Shown here in pieces: positions 7,951-16,620 of a stretch of DNA of 64,000 nt. The notes under the pieces are model-generated. The model saw only the letters and a program-made list of their open reading frames with translations, made no database searches and had not been told where the DNA came from. The position numbers and the translations under genes are program-made. The stretch spans positions 81,588 to 145,587 of the forward strand of contig NZ_JAFMPR010000008.1 of NCBI RefSeq assembly GCF_020667835.1, given 5' to 3'. This DNA comes from Roseibaca sp. Y0-43 (lineage in GTDB: Bacteria > Pseudomonadota > Alphaproteobacteria > Rhodobacterales > Rhodobacteraceae). Each line of letters begins with the position of its first letter. The first letter of the stretch is position 1.

Positions 7951-9101
7951 CCGGCGAAGTAATCCTGCAAGATACGTGAATAAACGCGCTTAAGTTGTTC
8001 GATATGCTCGATTTCCGCGTATTCGTCGACTTGGTGCATGGACTGCCCCACAAGCCCGAATTCCACCACCGGGCAGTGGTTTTTCATGAAACGTGCATCA
8101 GAGGTGCCGCCAGAGGTCGACAAGACCGGTGTCACCCCGCATTCCGCCTCGACCGCGCGCGCGACCATGTCCGACAGCGGGCCCGGCGGCGTCAGGAACG
8201 CCTCGCCCGACACGCTGACCGACACCTCTAATGCCACGCCCGTGCCCGCGCAGACCTCTGCCGCCTCACGCTCCAGCCACTCGGTCAGCGACGCGCCCGT
8301 GTGCAGGTCGTTGAAGCGGATGTTCAGCCCCGCCCGCGCCGTGGCCGGGATCACATTGGTCGCCGCATTGCCCACATCGACCGTGGTCAGCGCCAAGGTC
8401 GAAGGGTCGAAATGCTCGGTGCCGCGGTCCAATACGTGCCGCGCCAGCCGGTCCAGCAGATGCACCAGCACGGGAAGCGGGTTCGCCGCGCGATGCGGAT
8501 AGGCGGCGTGCCCCTGCCGCCCGCGCGCGGTGATGGTCGCGTTCATCGACCCGCGCCGCCCGATCTTCATCATCTCGCCCATGCGCTCCGGGCAGGTGGG
8601 TTCGCCGACCAGACAGACCGACATGGCCTCGCCTTGCGCGTCCATCCAGTCCAGCAGCGCGATGGTGCCGTCTTGCGCCGGGCCTTCCTCGTCGCCGGTG
8701 ATGGCCAAGATGATCGCGCCGTCGGTCGGTGAAGCCTGCACGAAGTCGATGGCGGCGGCGACAAAGGCCGCGACGCCCGATTTCATGTCGCAAGCGCCCC
8801 GGCCCCACAGCCGCCCCTCGGCAAGTTCGCCCCCAAACGGATCGCGCGTCCAGTCCGAGCGCAGGCCAATCGGCACCACGTCGGTATGCCCGTTGAACCC
8901 GAAGCTGCGTGCGTGGCCTTTTGCCCCCCAACGGGCGAACAGATTGGCTGTCTCGCCCCGGTCCACGCGGGTGCAGGCAAAGCCCGCATGGCCAAGCATT
9001 CTCTCCAGCAACACCAGCGCGCCCCCCTCATCCGGGGTAACAGAGGGGCAGCGCACCAAGTCGGCTGTCAGTTGAACCGGGTCAATCATCTGCTGCGTCA
9101 T
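7944..9101 (-). CDS. dapE: Succinyl-diaminopimelate desuccinylase
   Basis: DapE hydrolyses N-succinyl-LL-2,6-diaminopimelate to LL-diaminopimelate and succinate in lysine and peptidoglycan precursor synthesis. The 385-residue protein is an M20-family di-zinc hydrolase. Visible marks are [11 protein letters not shown] (first metal ligand and catalytic Asp, about residues 72-82), [10 protein letters not shown] (bridging Asp), ITGDEEGPA (catalytic Glu pair) and the final [20 protein letters not shown] (metal-binding His). Two starts are possible: ATG 9101 or ATG 9089. Neither has a clear ribosome site, and both overlap the upstream hypothetical gene. The rest of the dap pathway is not in the window. 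Confidence 0.94.
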   Translation of the reverse strand: MTQQMIDPVQLTADLVRCPSVTPDEGGALVLLERMLGHAGFACTRVDRGETANLFARWGAKGHARSFGFNGHTDVVPIGLRSDWTRDPFGGELAEGRLWGRGACDMKSGVAAFVAAAIDFVQASPTDGAIILAITGDEEGPAQDGTIALLDWMDAQGEAMSVCLVGEPTCPERMGEMMKIGRRGSMNATITARGRQGHAAYPHRAANPLPVLVHLLDRLARHVLDRGTEHFDPSTLALTTVDVGNAATNVIPATARAGLNIRFNDLHTGASLTEWLEREAAEVCAGTGVALEVSVSVSGEAFLTPPGPLSDMVARAVEAECGVTPVLSTSGGTSDARFMKNHCPVVEFGLVGQSMHQVDEYAEIEHIEQLKRVYSRILQDYFAGC

Positions 9102-9429
9102 CGGTAAACCATGTTTTCTGTGCCACGATCACGGCATTCTCGGCCAGTGCGCGCGCCATCAAGTCGCGCTCTTCCTGCGGGATTTCGTCGCCCGCCGCCA
9201 AGCGGTCGTCCAGCGTGCCGTAGCTTGTCACGTCCAGCGGTTTCAGATCGGCCTGTTTCAGCACCGACACCGCGTCGCGGACGGCACTCGCCTCGTCCGG
9301 CCCCGGCGCATAGAGCAGCAACCCCGCCCCCGTCGCGCCCTTCGGCAGATCGTCGGTCACGCCCAGTTCGACCAGCAGGGTGAAAACCTGTTCTGGCGCG
9401 GGGGGTTTGGGGCGGTCGGGTTTCGGCAT
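9082..9429 (-). CDS. Conserved hypothetical protein upstream of dapE
   Basis: The 115-residue soluble protein starts [20 protein letters not shown] chose ATG 9429 because GGAG stands seven bases upstream, whereas the frame further upstream is Arg-rich and overlaps no signal. It has no signal peptide, membrane segment or Cys motif. The middle ([19 protein letters not shown]) reads like an alpha/beta domain with a short proline-rich N-terminal tail. I do not recognise the family. Its 3' end overlaps the dapE start by 8-20 bases, implying translational coupling. The YqaA-like gene ends 58 bases upstream and may be part of the same transcript. Confidence 0.65.
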   Translation of the reverse strand: MPKPDRPKPPAPEQVFTLLVELGVTDDLPKGATGAGLLLYAPGPDEASAVRDAVSVLKQADLKPLDVTSYGTLDDRLAAGDEIPQEERDLMARALAENAVIVAQKTWFTDDAADD

Positions 9430-9487
9430 GTCCGGGCTCCGGTCGTTTTGTCCGTTCCTCGCAGGTCGGCGCGCGGCTGGCAAGGGC

Positions 9488-9913
9488 TTAGGACGCCGCC
9501 AGCACCGCCGCGACCAGAACCGCGTAGCGCCCGAATTTGCCCAATGTCACCACCAGAAGGAAACGCCAGAAGGGTTCGCGCATCGTGCCCGCCGCCAGCG
9601 TCAGCGGATCGCCGATGATGGGGGCCCATGCGAAAAACAGGCTCCACCAGCCATAGCGGGCATACCAGCCTTCGGCGCGGGCGATCTGGTCGGGGCGAAA
9701 GGGAAAGCGCGGATGGTCCTTGTAGCGCATCAGGAACCGCCCCAAGGCCCAGTTCACGCAAGACCCCAGCACATTGCCCGTGGTGGCAACGGTCAGCAGC
9801 AGCCAGACCGGGTGGCTGCCGGCCAGCACAAGTGCGCTCAGCACGATTTCCGACTGCGCGGGCAGAAGCGTGGCCGCCACAAGCGCGGCGAAAAAGAGGG
9901 CAAGCAGATCCAT
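9488..9913 (-). CDS. YqaA family (DedA-like) membrane protein
   Basis: The 141-residue inner-membrane protein belongs to the small YqaA branch of the DedA/VTT superfamily. The start at ATG 9913 begins the first hydrophobic segment (MDLLALFFAALVAATLLPAQ). The family block GNVLGSCVNWALGR (about residues 50-63) and the later FFAWAPIIGDPLTLAAGTMR loop are present, with four or five hydrophobic stretches in total. DedA relatives are implicated in lipid transport and envelope maintenance, but the specific role of YqaA is not settled. It may be the first gene of the unit running to the GNAT gene. It is divergent from lpxD, whose start is 103 bases away. Confidence 0.8.
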   Translation of the reverse strand: MDLLALFFAALVAATLLPAQSEIVLSALVLAGSHPVWLLLTVATTGNVLGSCVNWALGRFLMRYKDHPRFPFRPDQIARAEGWYARYGWWSLFFAWAPIIGDPLTLAAGTMREPFWRFLLVVTLGKFGRYAVLVAAVLAAS

Positions 9914-10016
9914 GCGCCCCTCATGCCCCGACGGCAGGCCGCTGTCACGCGCCAAACATCTGGCCCTGCCCTTGGGCATTCGCTAAAAGGGCGCAACCGA
10001 CAGGAAAGGCGGGATC

Positions 10017-11108
10017 ATGGCGCATCGCATCGCAGATATTGCCCAAGCCCTTGGGGCCAAAGCCGAAGGCGCGTTGGACCTGATCGTGACCCACGCAGCC
10101 GAACCCGCGCAGGCCGGACCGGACGCGCTGGCACTGGCGATGGACCCGAAATACGCCGATGGGCTGGCCAAGGGGGCAGCGCGCGCGGCCATCCTGTGGC
10201 CCGGCGCCGATTGGCGCGCCATGGGGCTTCAGGCCGCGATCTTCGCGCCGCGCCCGCGCCTTGCCATGGCAGGCGTCAGCCGGTTGATGGACCAGGGCTA
10301 TGACTTTGGCCAAGGCATTCACCCGCAGGCCTGCATCGACCCAAGCGCAGTCGTGGCAAAGGGCGCGCGCATCGGTCCCTTCACCTATATCGGCCCGCGC
10401 ACGGTGATCGGCGCGCGCGCCTGCATCGGCCCGAGTGTGACCGTGGCCGAAGACGTGGTGATCGGCGAAGATGCCATCCTGCACACGGGCACGCGCATTG
10501 CCGCGCGGGTGCGCATCGGCGACCGCTTCATCGGTCAGCCCAATTGCGTGGTGGGCGGCTGCGGTTTCAGCTTTGTCACGCCAGAGCCGTCGGCGGCCGA
10601 AGACGTGCGCGCCTCGCTGTCGGGCGACCGGGAATTGCGCCAGCAGAAATGGATGCGCATCCAGTCGCTTGGGTCCGTCACCATCGGGGATGATGTGGAA
10701 CTGGGCGCGAATTCCTCGATCGACCGGGGCACGGTGCGCGACACGGTCATTGGCTCGGGCACCAAGATCGATTCGGTCGTCCAGATCGGCCATAACGTGC
10801 AGATCGGCGAAGACTGTATGCTCTGCGGCATGGCCGGTGTGGCCGGGTCTGCGCGTATCGGGAACCGCGTGCTGTTGGGCGGCAAGGTCGCGGTGAATGA
10901 CAATATCTTCGTGGGCGATGACGTGATCGCGGGCGGGGCCGCGCGCATCTACACCAATGTGCCCGCCGGGCGCGCGATGCTGGGCGATCCGGCCACCAAG
11001 ATCGAAACCCAGCTTGAAATTCGCAAGGCCCTGCGCCGCCTGCCGCGTCTGGCCGCGACCGTGGCAGAGTTGCAAAAGGCGGTTTTCGGCGGCAAAGCGC
11101 AGGATTGA
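10017..11108 (+). CDS. lpxD: UDP-3-O-acylglucosamine N-acyltransferase
   Basis: LpxD transfers a 3-hydroxyacyl chain from acyl carrier protein to the 2-amino group of UDP-3-O-acylglucosamine, the third step of lipid A synthesis in the cytoplasm. The 363-residue protein has the N-terminal uridine-binding domain (residues 1-100) and a left-handed beta-helix built from hexapeptide repeats (from about 105; VVAKGARIGPFTYIG and many more). The probable catalytic His lies in QIGHNVQIGED near residue 260, and the C-terminal helix (KALRRLPRLAATVAELQKAV) closes the trimer. AAGGCGGG precedes the ATG. Unusually for lpxD, no lpxA, fabZ or bamA flanks it. Confidence 0.95.
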   Translation: MAHRIADIAQALGAKAEGALDLIVTHAAEPAQAGPDALALAMDPKYADGLAKGAARAAILWPGADWRAMGLQAAIFAPRPRLAMAGVSRLMDQGYDFGQGIHPQACIDPSAVVAKGARIGPFTYIGPRTVIGARACIGPSVTVAEDVVIGEDAILHTGTRIAARVRIGDRFIGQPNCVVGGCGFSFVTPEPSAAEDVRASLSGDRELRQQKWMRIQSLGSVTIGDDVELGANSSIDRGTVRDTVIGSGTKIDSVVQIGHNVQIGEDCMLCGMAGVAGSARIGNRVLLGGKVAVNDNIFVGDDVIAGGAARIYTNVPAGRAMLGDPATKIETQLEIRKALRRLPRLAATVAELQKAVFGGKAQD

Positions 11109-11191
11109 CACCTTGCCCAAACCCGCGCGCGGGTTAGCTGTCGGCTGACATCTTGGCAGGCAGCAAAGGCAAAGCAATGGACGGAAGCGTC

Positions 11192-11683
11192 ATGACAGAG
11201 CAGGTTTTCACCCCGGATGCAGACCATCAGCGCGCGTTTCGCGATGCCTTGGGGCGGTTTGCCACCGGCGTCACGGTGGTGACGACCCAGACCGCGCAAG
11301 GCCCGGTCGGGATTACCGCCAACAGCTTTGCCGCGCTGTCGCTAGAGCCCGCGCTGGTCATGTGGGCACCGGGGCGCTTTTCCCGCCGGTTCGAGATTTT
11401 CGAGCAAGCCCCGCATTTCGCCATCCATGTGATGGCCGAGGACCAGCTGGACATAGCCCGACATTTCGCGCGCGACGGGTTCGATTTCAGCCTGCCCGGC
11501 ATAGAGGCGGGCTTGGGCGACACGCCGCTGCTGCCGGGCTGCCTTGCCCGGTTCGAATGCGCGCGCCACGCCGTCTATCCGGGCGGCGATCATGCGATTG
11601 TCGTGGGCGAAGTGCAGCGCGTGGCCACCCGCGAAGGCGCGGGCCTCAGCTTTTTCAGCGGGGCCTATGGGTCCATCGGCTGA
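11192..11683 (+). CDS. Flavin reductase domain protein
   Basis: This protein of 163 residues has the FMN-binding split-barrel fold of NAD(P)H:flavin oxidoreductases that supply reduced flavin to two-component monooxygenases. Family marks are FATGVTVVTT (about residues 20-29), TANSFAALSLEPALVMW (FMN contacts, about 42-58), FAIHVMAEDQ and the C-terminal GDHAIVVGEV with the conserved His. Of three in-frame ATGs I took 11192, which follows GGAAG at a normal distance. No monooxygenase partner is nearby, so the physiological partner is unknown. The downstream GNAT overlaps its end by 17 bases. Confidence 0.85.
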   Translation: MTEQVFTPDADHQRAFRDALGRFATGVTVVTTQTAQGPVGITANSFAALSLEPALVMWAPGRFSRRFEIFEQAPHFAIHVMAEDQLDIARHFARDGFDFSLPGIEAGLGDTPLLPGCLARFECARHAVYPGGDHAIVVGEVQRVATREGAGLSFFSGAYGSIG

Positions 11684-12200
11684 GCCGCCACGGGAGGCCG
11701 GTCGCCCGCACCCGGAACTTGATGTCCATGTCTTGAGCGGCCCGCAAGACCCGCTCTTCCCTGCCTTGGCCGCGCTTTGCGTCACGCCAGAGCAGGAAGA
11801 GTTCAGCGGCAGTTTTGCCTATACTCTTCAGGATTGGGCTGAGGCCAACTCAGACGACGCGCTCTTGCTAGCCTTTCTATTGGACAGCACGCCGGTTGGG
11901 CTGGCGCTTGTGAAACGCGGGCAAGCCGCACCGGATTGGGTGCCCGCGCGCGCGGCCTCGCTGCACGGGTTGAAGATCGCGACCCGCTATCAGGGGCGCG
12001 GGCTCGGGCGGCTGGCGATGGCGGGGCTTATGACCGCACTTGGCACACACTGGCCAGAGACTGACAAACTTGTGCTGGCGGTTGACGCCGCCAATGACGC
12101 GGCGCTCGCACTCTATCGCGACTGCGGGATGCGGCAGATGGGGCCGCCACATGCAGGGCGGCTGGGGCCAGAGTATCGGATAGGGCTGACGCTGCGCTGA
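11667..12200 (+). CDS. GNAT family N-acetyltransferase
   Basis: The 177-residue protein is a predicted acetyl-CoA-dependent acetyltransferase. Motif A reads GLKIATRYQGRGLGRLAMAGLM (about residues 97-118), followed by LAVDAANDAALALYRDCGM, the usual motif B with the Asn and Tyr of GNATs. The ATG at 11667 lies inside the end of the flavin reductase frame (17-base overlap), suggesting coupled translation. The first 20 residues (Pro/Arg-rich) are poorly conserved in type and the true start could be slightly later. The substrate is unknown. It resembles GNATs acting on small amines or protein termini, but this cannot be decided. Confidence 0.75.
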   Translation: MGPSAEPPREAGRPHPELDVHVLSGPQDPLFPALAALCVTPEQEEFSGSFAYTLQDWAEANSDDALLLAFLLDSTPVGLALVKRGQAAPDWVPARAASLHGLKIATRYQGRGLGRLAMAGLMTALGTHWPETDKLVLAVDAANDAALALYRDCGMRQMGPPHAGRLGPEYRIGLTLR

Positions 12201-12214
12201 AGGTTGTGCGCCGT

Positions 12215-12285
12215 GCCCCGGCCCCCGAGCCGGGGCCTTGCGGTCCACCAAGCCAACCCAGAGGCCCCGGCTCTGCGGCCGGGGC
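12215..12285. repeat. Pair of related GC-rich hairpins
   Basis: Two hairpins share the same arms: GCCCCGGC...GCCGGGGC at 12215-12236 (loop CCCCGA) and at 12264-12285 (loop TCTGCG). They lie 15 bases after the GNAT stop and may act as a Rho-independent barrier without a T tail, or be a dispersed palindromic repeat. Nothing else is seen between 12201 and 12373. Confidence 0.5.
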
Positions 12286-12373
12286 GCGGCGCGCGGGCGG
12301 TAACGGTTTGCCAAATCCTCGACATATTTGCGCGGTAGCCTTCCACAAAAGCCATTTTCAAACGAGGCATATC

Positions 12374-12844
12374 ATGTCGGAAGCTCAAACAGCGCAACCT
12401 TTTGGATGGGCCGCCTTCACCCTTGGGGCAATCGCCCTTGGCATGGGGCTGGTCGTCTTCTGGGCCGGACCCTTCGCACCGCAACAAGCTGCCGGCGTCA
12501 CCTTGGGCGAGCTTGCCGCCGAGATCGCGAAATCCGCCGCGCGTGCGGCGGTCGGGCAAGACGCGCCGCCACCGGCCCCGATGGCCCGCGATCTGGACGA
12601 TTACCTGAACTTGGCCACGGGCCTGATTGCCGGGCTGGCGATTATCCTTGGGCTGGCCTCGTTCATCCGGCACGAGGCGAAGCGCGCCGCACTCTCGGGC
12701 ATTGCCCTGGGCGGGCTTGCGATCGGGTTCCAGATTTTGACATGGGGAATGATGCTGGTCGCGGGCGCGCTGGTGCTGGCGGGGCTAAGCTACGCCCTGC
12801 GCGATGCCTTCGGCGAGATGTTCGGCGGGCTTCTGGGCGGCTGA
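12374..12844 (+). CDS. Hypothetical integral membrane protein
   Basis: The 156-residue protein has four predicted membrane segments: about residues 10-30 (AAFTLGAIALGMGLVVFWAG), 78-96 (LATGLIAGLAIILGLAS), 107-125 (ALSGIALGGLAIGFQILTW) and 126-142 (GMMLVAGALVLAGLSYAL). A loop of about 45 residues rich in Ala and Pro separates the first and second. GAGG stands six bases before ATG 12374. No catalytic motif is visible and I do not recognise the family. It is monocistronic, preceded by paired hairpins and converging on the TIGR02186 gene with a 13-base gap. Confidence 0.7.
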   Translation: MSEAQTAQPFGWAAFTLGAIALGMGLVVFWAGPFAPQQAAGVTLGELAAEIAKSAARAAVGQDAPPPAPMARDLDDYLNLATGLIAGLAIILGLASFIRHEAKRAALSGIALGGLAIGFQILTWGMMLVAGALVLAGLSYALRDAFGEMFGGLLGG

Positions 12845-12857
12845 GCGACCGCGCCCG

Positions 12858-13619
12858 CTAGCTGCGGATCAGCCGGAAAATGGCTGACGCGCCCCAGCCG
12901 AACACCGCCGCCAAGACTAGCGCCAGCAAGCCGTAAAGCGCGGGCTGGTCATAGGCCAGCGAATACAGCCAGCGTTCCAGCACCGCCTTGCGCACCTCGA
13001 TGAAGGTTTCATACTCGTCCACGACCGCCCCCTCGCGCATAAGGAAGATGCGCGCGGCATAGCTGCCCTCGACAATGTTCTTTGGCAGGGTAATGCGCGT
13101 CGTGAACAGCGTGTCGCGTTCCAGATCAACGGGCGTCGCCCCTTCCTGATACAGCCCCTCGTCCTTGCGGATGCGGATCAGCGCCTCTGTGAAGGCGGCG
13201 GGATCGGTCAGGTCGGTGTCGCTGCGGGCTTCGAAAATCGCGAGCCGGGTCGAGATGCGGTAATCCAGATCCGCCTCTGGCGAGAGGATCTCGGCCAAGG
13301 GCGCGGTGCTGGCCACGGCGTAGAAACTTGGGGCTGCGCGGACCTCTTGCGCCTCTGCGTTCACCCAGATGCCGAAGCGGCGCGCCTTGCGCCAGATCGT
13401 GGCTTCCTGCGGCGGGCCTTCGACGGTGACGATCACGTCCAGCGGGCCTTCGGGGATCACGCCGTCGCGGCGCACAGCCCCGAAGATCAGGATGTCGGAG
13501 CCCACGAAATTGACCGTCAGCGCGACGCTGTTCTGGCTCAGACCCGCGACGACCTCTTCCTGCGCCTGCGCGGGCGCGGCTGTCAACACAAGCAGCAGCA
13601 GGGCGAAAAGCCGTCCCAT
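12858..13619 (-). CDS. TIGR02186 family membrane-anchored periplasmic protein
   Basis: The 253-residue protein has a signal peptide (GRLFALLLLVLTAAPAQA), a periplasmic body and one C-terminal membrane anchor (ALYGLLALVLAAVFGWGAS, about residues 225-245). This layout and the text (GLSQNSVALTVNFVGSDILIFGAV) match the TIGR02186 family, which is regularly encoded beside TauE/SafE permeases. Its ATG at 13619 shares one base with the TauE/SafE stop (TGATG), so the pair is translationally coupled. The function is not established. A periplasmic partner of the permease is the natural inference. Confidence 0.82.
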   Translation of the reverse strand: MGRLFALLLLVLTAAPAQAQEEVVAGLSQNSVALTVNFVGSDILIFGAVRRDGVIPEGPLDVIVTVEGPPQEATIWRKARRFGIWVNAEAQEVRAAPSFYAVASTAPLAEILSPEADLDYRISTRLAIFEARSDTDLTDPAAFTEALIRIRKDEGLYQEGATPVDLERDTLFTTRITLPKNIVEGSYAARIFLMREGAVVDEYETFIEVRKAVLERWLYSLAYDQPALYGLLALVLAAVFGWGASAIFRLIRS

Positions 13620-14539
13620 CACGCGCCCCCCGCGACCGAGATGGAGTAGAGTTCCGCAGGCGGCCAGAGCAGGTCGAAGGCGATCTTGCCGCAGACCGCC
13701 AGCACCATCAGCGCCAGCAGGATGCGCAATTGTTCTGCCCCCAGCTTCAGCCCCACACGCGTGCCGATCTGCGCGCCGATCACGCCGCCGATAATCAGGA
13801 ACACCGCCAGCATCACATCGACCGTCTGGTTCGTCAGCGCGTGCATGAAAGTGGTAAAGGCCGCGACGAATGTGACCTGAAACAGCGACGTGCCGATCAC
13901 CACCTTGGTGGGCATTCCCAGAAGGTAGATCATTGCGGGCACAAGGATGAACCCGCCGCCCACGCCCATGATCGCGGCCAGAATGCCCACGCCCACCCCC
14001 ACCAGAAGCGGCGGAAAGACCGAGATATAGAGGCCCGAGGCGCGGAATTTCATCTTCAGCGGCAGGTTATGGATCCATGTATGCATATGCCGCTTGCGCC
14101 TTGGCGCGGTGCCCGAGCGCGTGCGCAAGAGCGCGCGCAGGCTTTCGTTGAACATCATCGCACCGATGACGCCGAGGAAGATCACGTAAGACAGTTGCAC
14201 GATCAGGTCGATCTGACCCAGCCGGCTCATCAGGTTGAAGAACCAGATGCCCACCACCGACCCGATCATGCCGCCCACCAGCAGCACCCAGCCCATGGGC
14301 AGGTCCACCGTCTTGCGTTTCAGATGCGCCAGCACGCCAGAGATGGACGAGGCCACGACCTGGTTGACCCCGGTTGCCACGGCAACGGCGGGCGGAACCC
14401 CGATGAAGAACAGAAGCGGCGTAATCAGGAACCCGCCGCCCACGCCGAACATGCCCGACAGCATCCCCACCCCGCCGCCAACCCCCAGCAACGTGAAAGC
14501 GTTGACGGAGGTTTCGGCAATCGGCAGGTATATCTGCAT
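13619..14539 (-). CDS. TauE/SafE family anion permease
   Basis: The 306-residue inner-membrane protein has eight or so hydrophobic segments in two homologous halves. Each half opens with the family's glycine-rich block: GGGVGMLSGMFGVGGGFLITP (residues about 20-40; here GVGGG) and GILAAIMGVGGGFILVPA in the second half. TauE/SafE proteins export sulfite, sulfoacetate or related organosulfonates and other small anions. Family members with a TIGR02186 partner are common in alphaproteobacteria, but their substrate is unsettled. The gene begins 24 bases after the last BMP-transporter permease gene and may be read from the same transcript. Confidence 0.87.
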   Translation of the reverse strand: MQIYLPIAETSVNAFTLLGVGGGVGMLSGMFGVGGGFLITPLLFFIGVPPAVAVATGVNQVVASSISGVLAHLKRKTVDLPMGWVLLVGGMIGSVVGIWFFNLMSRLGQIDLIVQLSYVIFLGVIGAMMFNESLRALLRTRSGTAPRRKRHMHTWIHNLPLKMKFRASGLYISVFPPLLVGVGVGILAAIMGVGGGFILVPAMIYLLGMPTKVVIGTSLFQVTFVAAFTTFMHALTNQTVDVMLAVFLIIGGVIGAQIGTRVGLKLGAEQLRILLALMVLAVCGKIAFDLLWPPAELYSISVAGGA

Positions 14540-14563
14540 GGTCGGCCCCGGCGCTAAGCGCGG

Positions 14564-15526
14564 CTAGTGTTCTTTCACATAGGGGCTGCCCCCCGCCCGT
14601 GGCGGAATGGCGCGGCCCACGAACCCTGCCAGAATGACAACCGTCAGGATATAGGGCAAGGCCTGCATCACCTGCACGGGAAGCGCAAGCCCAAACACCT
14701 CGATCGACTGGAAGCGATTTGCCACAGCCTCCAGCAGGCCGAACAGCAGCACCGCGCCCATCGCGTGCCATGGGCGCCATTTGGCAAAGATCATGGCCGC
14801 CAGCGCGATATAGCCCCGCCCGGCGCTCATGTCCTTGACGAAGCCCGCCGACAGGCCCGTGGACAGATACGCGCCTGCCAACCCGCAGAGCACGCCGCAG
14901 ATGGCCACAGCGCCGAAGCGCAAGCCAATGACCGACACGCCTGCCGTGTCCACAGCCGCGGGGTTTTCGCCAACCGCGCGCAGCCGCAGGCCGAAGCGGG
15001 TGCGGAACAGCAGGAACCACGTTGCAGGCACGCACAGGAAAGCAAGGTAAACCAGCGGAGCGTGGCCCGAAAAGATGCCGTATATCGGGCCGATCACAGG
15101 CACGTCGGCCAAGGCCTCAGCGAAGGGCAAATCAATGGTCGGCATCCGAGCATCCCCGGTCAGCGACGGGGTGCGCCCGCCCTGCTGGAACCAGTTCTGC
15201 GCGATCACCACGGTCAGACCGGCGGCAAGGAAGTTGATCGCCACGCCGGAAATAAGCTGGTTGCCCCGGAACGTGATCGAGGCGACGCCGTGGATCAGCG
15301 ACATGAACACCGACACCGCGATGCCCGCCAAGACGCCCAGCCAGACATTGCCCGACACATAGGCAATCGCGGCAGCCAGAAAGGCGGCGGCGAGGATCTT
15401 GCCCTCCAGCCCGATGTCGAACACGCCCGCGCGCTCGGAAATCAGGCCCGCAAGGCAGGCGAAAAGCAGCGGTGTCGCCAGTCGCAGCGTGCTGTCAAGC
15501 ACCTGCGCAAGGGTTGCTAAATCCAT
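14564..15526 (-). CDS. BMP-type ABC transporter permease 2 (YufQ/NupQ-like)
   Basis: The 320-residue inner-membrane permease is a BPD_transp_2-type subunit of a nucleoside ABC importer, with eight to nine hydrophobic segments. The family block GLEGKILAAAFLAAAIAY is at about residues 39-56, and RAVGENPAAVDTAGVSVIGLRF forms the cytoplasmic coupling loop near 180-200. Its start overlaps the stop of the preceding permease by one base. Together with that permease, the double-ATPase protein and the BMP lipoprotein-like receptor upstream, it makes a complete importer. Related systems move purine or pyrimidine nucleosides. Confidence 0.9.
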   Translation of the reverse strand: MDLATLAQVLDSTLRLATPLLFACLAGLISERAGVFDIGLEGKILAAAFLAAAIAYVSGNVWLGVLAGIAVSVFMSLIHGVASITFRGNQLISGVAINFLAAGLTVVIAQNWFQQGGRTPSLTGDARMPTIDLPFAEALADVPVIGPIYGIFSGHAPLVYLAFLCVPATWFLLFRTRFGLRLRAVGENPAAVDTAGVSVIGLRFGAVAICGVLCGLAGAYLSTGLSAGFVKDMSAGRGYIALAAMIFAKWRPWHAMGAVLLFGLLEAVANRFQSIEVFGLALPVQVMQALPYILTVVILAGFVGRAIPPRAGGSPYVKEH

Positions 15527-16620
15527 CAGCCCGCCCTCCGCAGGGAAAAGAGTTTCGCGATCGGAATGCGCACCATGTTGTCCAGCGCACCCGTAAACAG
15601 GATGACCAGCGCCTGGATGACGACGATCAGCTCGCGCGGGATACCCGTCCAGAGCGCCAGTTCCGCGCCGCCTTGGTAGAGGAACCCGAAAAGGATCGCG
15701 GCCAGGAACACCCCGAACGGATGGTTGCGACCCATCAACGCCACGGCGATGCCGATGAAGCCCGCGCCCTCGACCGCGTTCAGAACCAGCCGTTCCTGTT
15801 CACCCATGACGTTGTTCAGCGCCATCAACCCCGCCAGCCCGCCAGAGATGAGCATGACGATGATCGTGATACGCGCGGGGCTGATGCCTGCATATTGCGC
15901 GGCAGGCTCGGATTCGCCCAAGGCGCGGATCTGGTAGCCCAGCCGCGTGCGCCACAGCATCCACCACACGGCAAAGCACAGGCCCACCGCGATCAGAAGC
16001 GAGATGTTGACGGGCGGCACCTTGGAAAAGGGAATGCCGAAAAGCCCAAGGATTTCATGAAGTTTCGGCAGGCTCGTCGCATCGGGAAAGCGCGGCGAGG
16101 ACGGGTCTTGGCTGCCCACGGGACGCAGGAAATTGACCAGCATGTAATTCAGGAAGGACGCGGCGATGAAGTTGAACATGATCGTGGTAATCACGATATG
16201 GCTGCCGCGTTTCGCTTGCAGATAGCCGGGGATCAGCGCCCAGAGCGCGCCGAACAAAGCCGCGCCCACCGATGCGCCCAGAAGCGCCAGCGTCCAATGC
16301 GGCCATGGCAGATAAAGCAGCACCAAAGCCACGCCCAGCCCGCCAAGCGCCGCCTGCCCCTCGCCGCCGATATTGAACAGTCGCGCTTGAAAGGCCACGG
16401 CCACGGCAAGGCCCGTGAACATGAAATTCGTGGCATAATAGAGCGTGTAGCCCCAGCCATAGCTGGACCCGAACGCGCCATCGACCATCATCTTGACGGC
16501 GGCCCAGGGGGATTCGCCGATGGCCCAGATCAGGATGGCCGAAATGATAAAGGCCAGCACCACCGATACCAGCGGCACCAGCGTGACATCGGCCCAGTTG
16601 GGAATGCGTTTGCTGCTCAT
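15526..16620 (-). CDS. BMP-type ABC transporter permease 1 (YufP/NupP-like)
   Basis: The 364-residue partner permease of the nucleoside importer carries a longer N-terminal region than its sister, as usual for the YufP type. Visible marks are the INIGGEGQ-like block read as LFNIGGEGQAALGGLG (about residues 90-105), and the coupling loop RALGESEPAAQYAGISPARITI near 245-266. About ten hydrophobic segments are present. The ATG overlaps the end of the ATPase gene by four bases (ATGA). It forms the membrane channel as a heterodimer with the product of the next gene. Confidence 0.9.
   Translation of the reverse strand: MSSKRIPNWADVTLVPLVSVVLAFIISAILIWAIGESPWAAVKMMVDGAFGSSYGWGYTLYYATNFMFTGLAVAVAFQARLFNIGGEGQAALGGLGVALVLLYLPWPHWTLALLGASVGAALFGALWALIPGYLQAKRGSHIVITTIMFNFIAASFLNYMLVNFLRPVGSQDPSSPRFPDATSLPKLHEILGLFGIPFSKVPPVNISLLIAVGLCFAVWWMLWRTRLGYQIRALGESEPAAQYAGISPARITIIVMLISGGLAGLMALNNVMGEQERLVLNAVEGAGFIGIAVALMGRNHPFGVFLAAILFGFLYQGGAELALWTGIPRELIVVIQALVILFTGALDNMVRIPIAKLFSLRRAG

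Noticed and set aside
11105..11135. TTGACA followed by a 16-base palindrome (AACCCGCG/CGCGGGTT) after lpxD, as promoter or terminator
   Set aside because: There is no -10 at the right distance and no T tail. The palindrome can form only six pairs with a loop.
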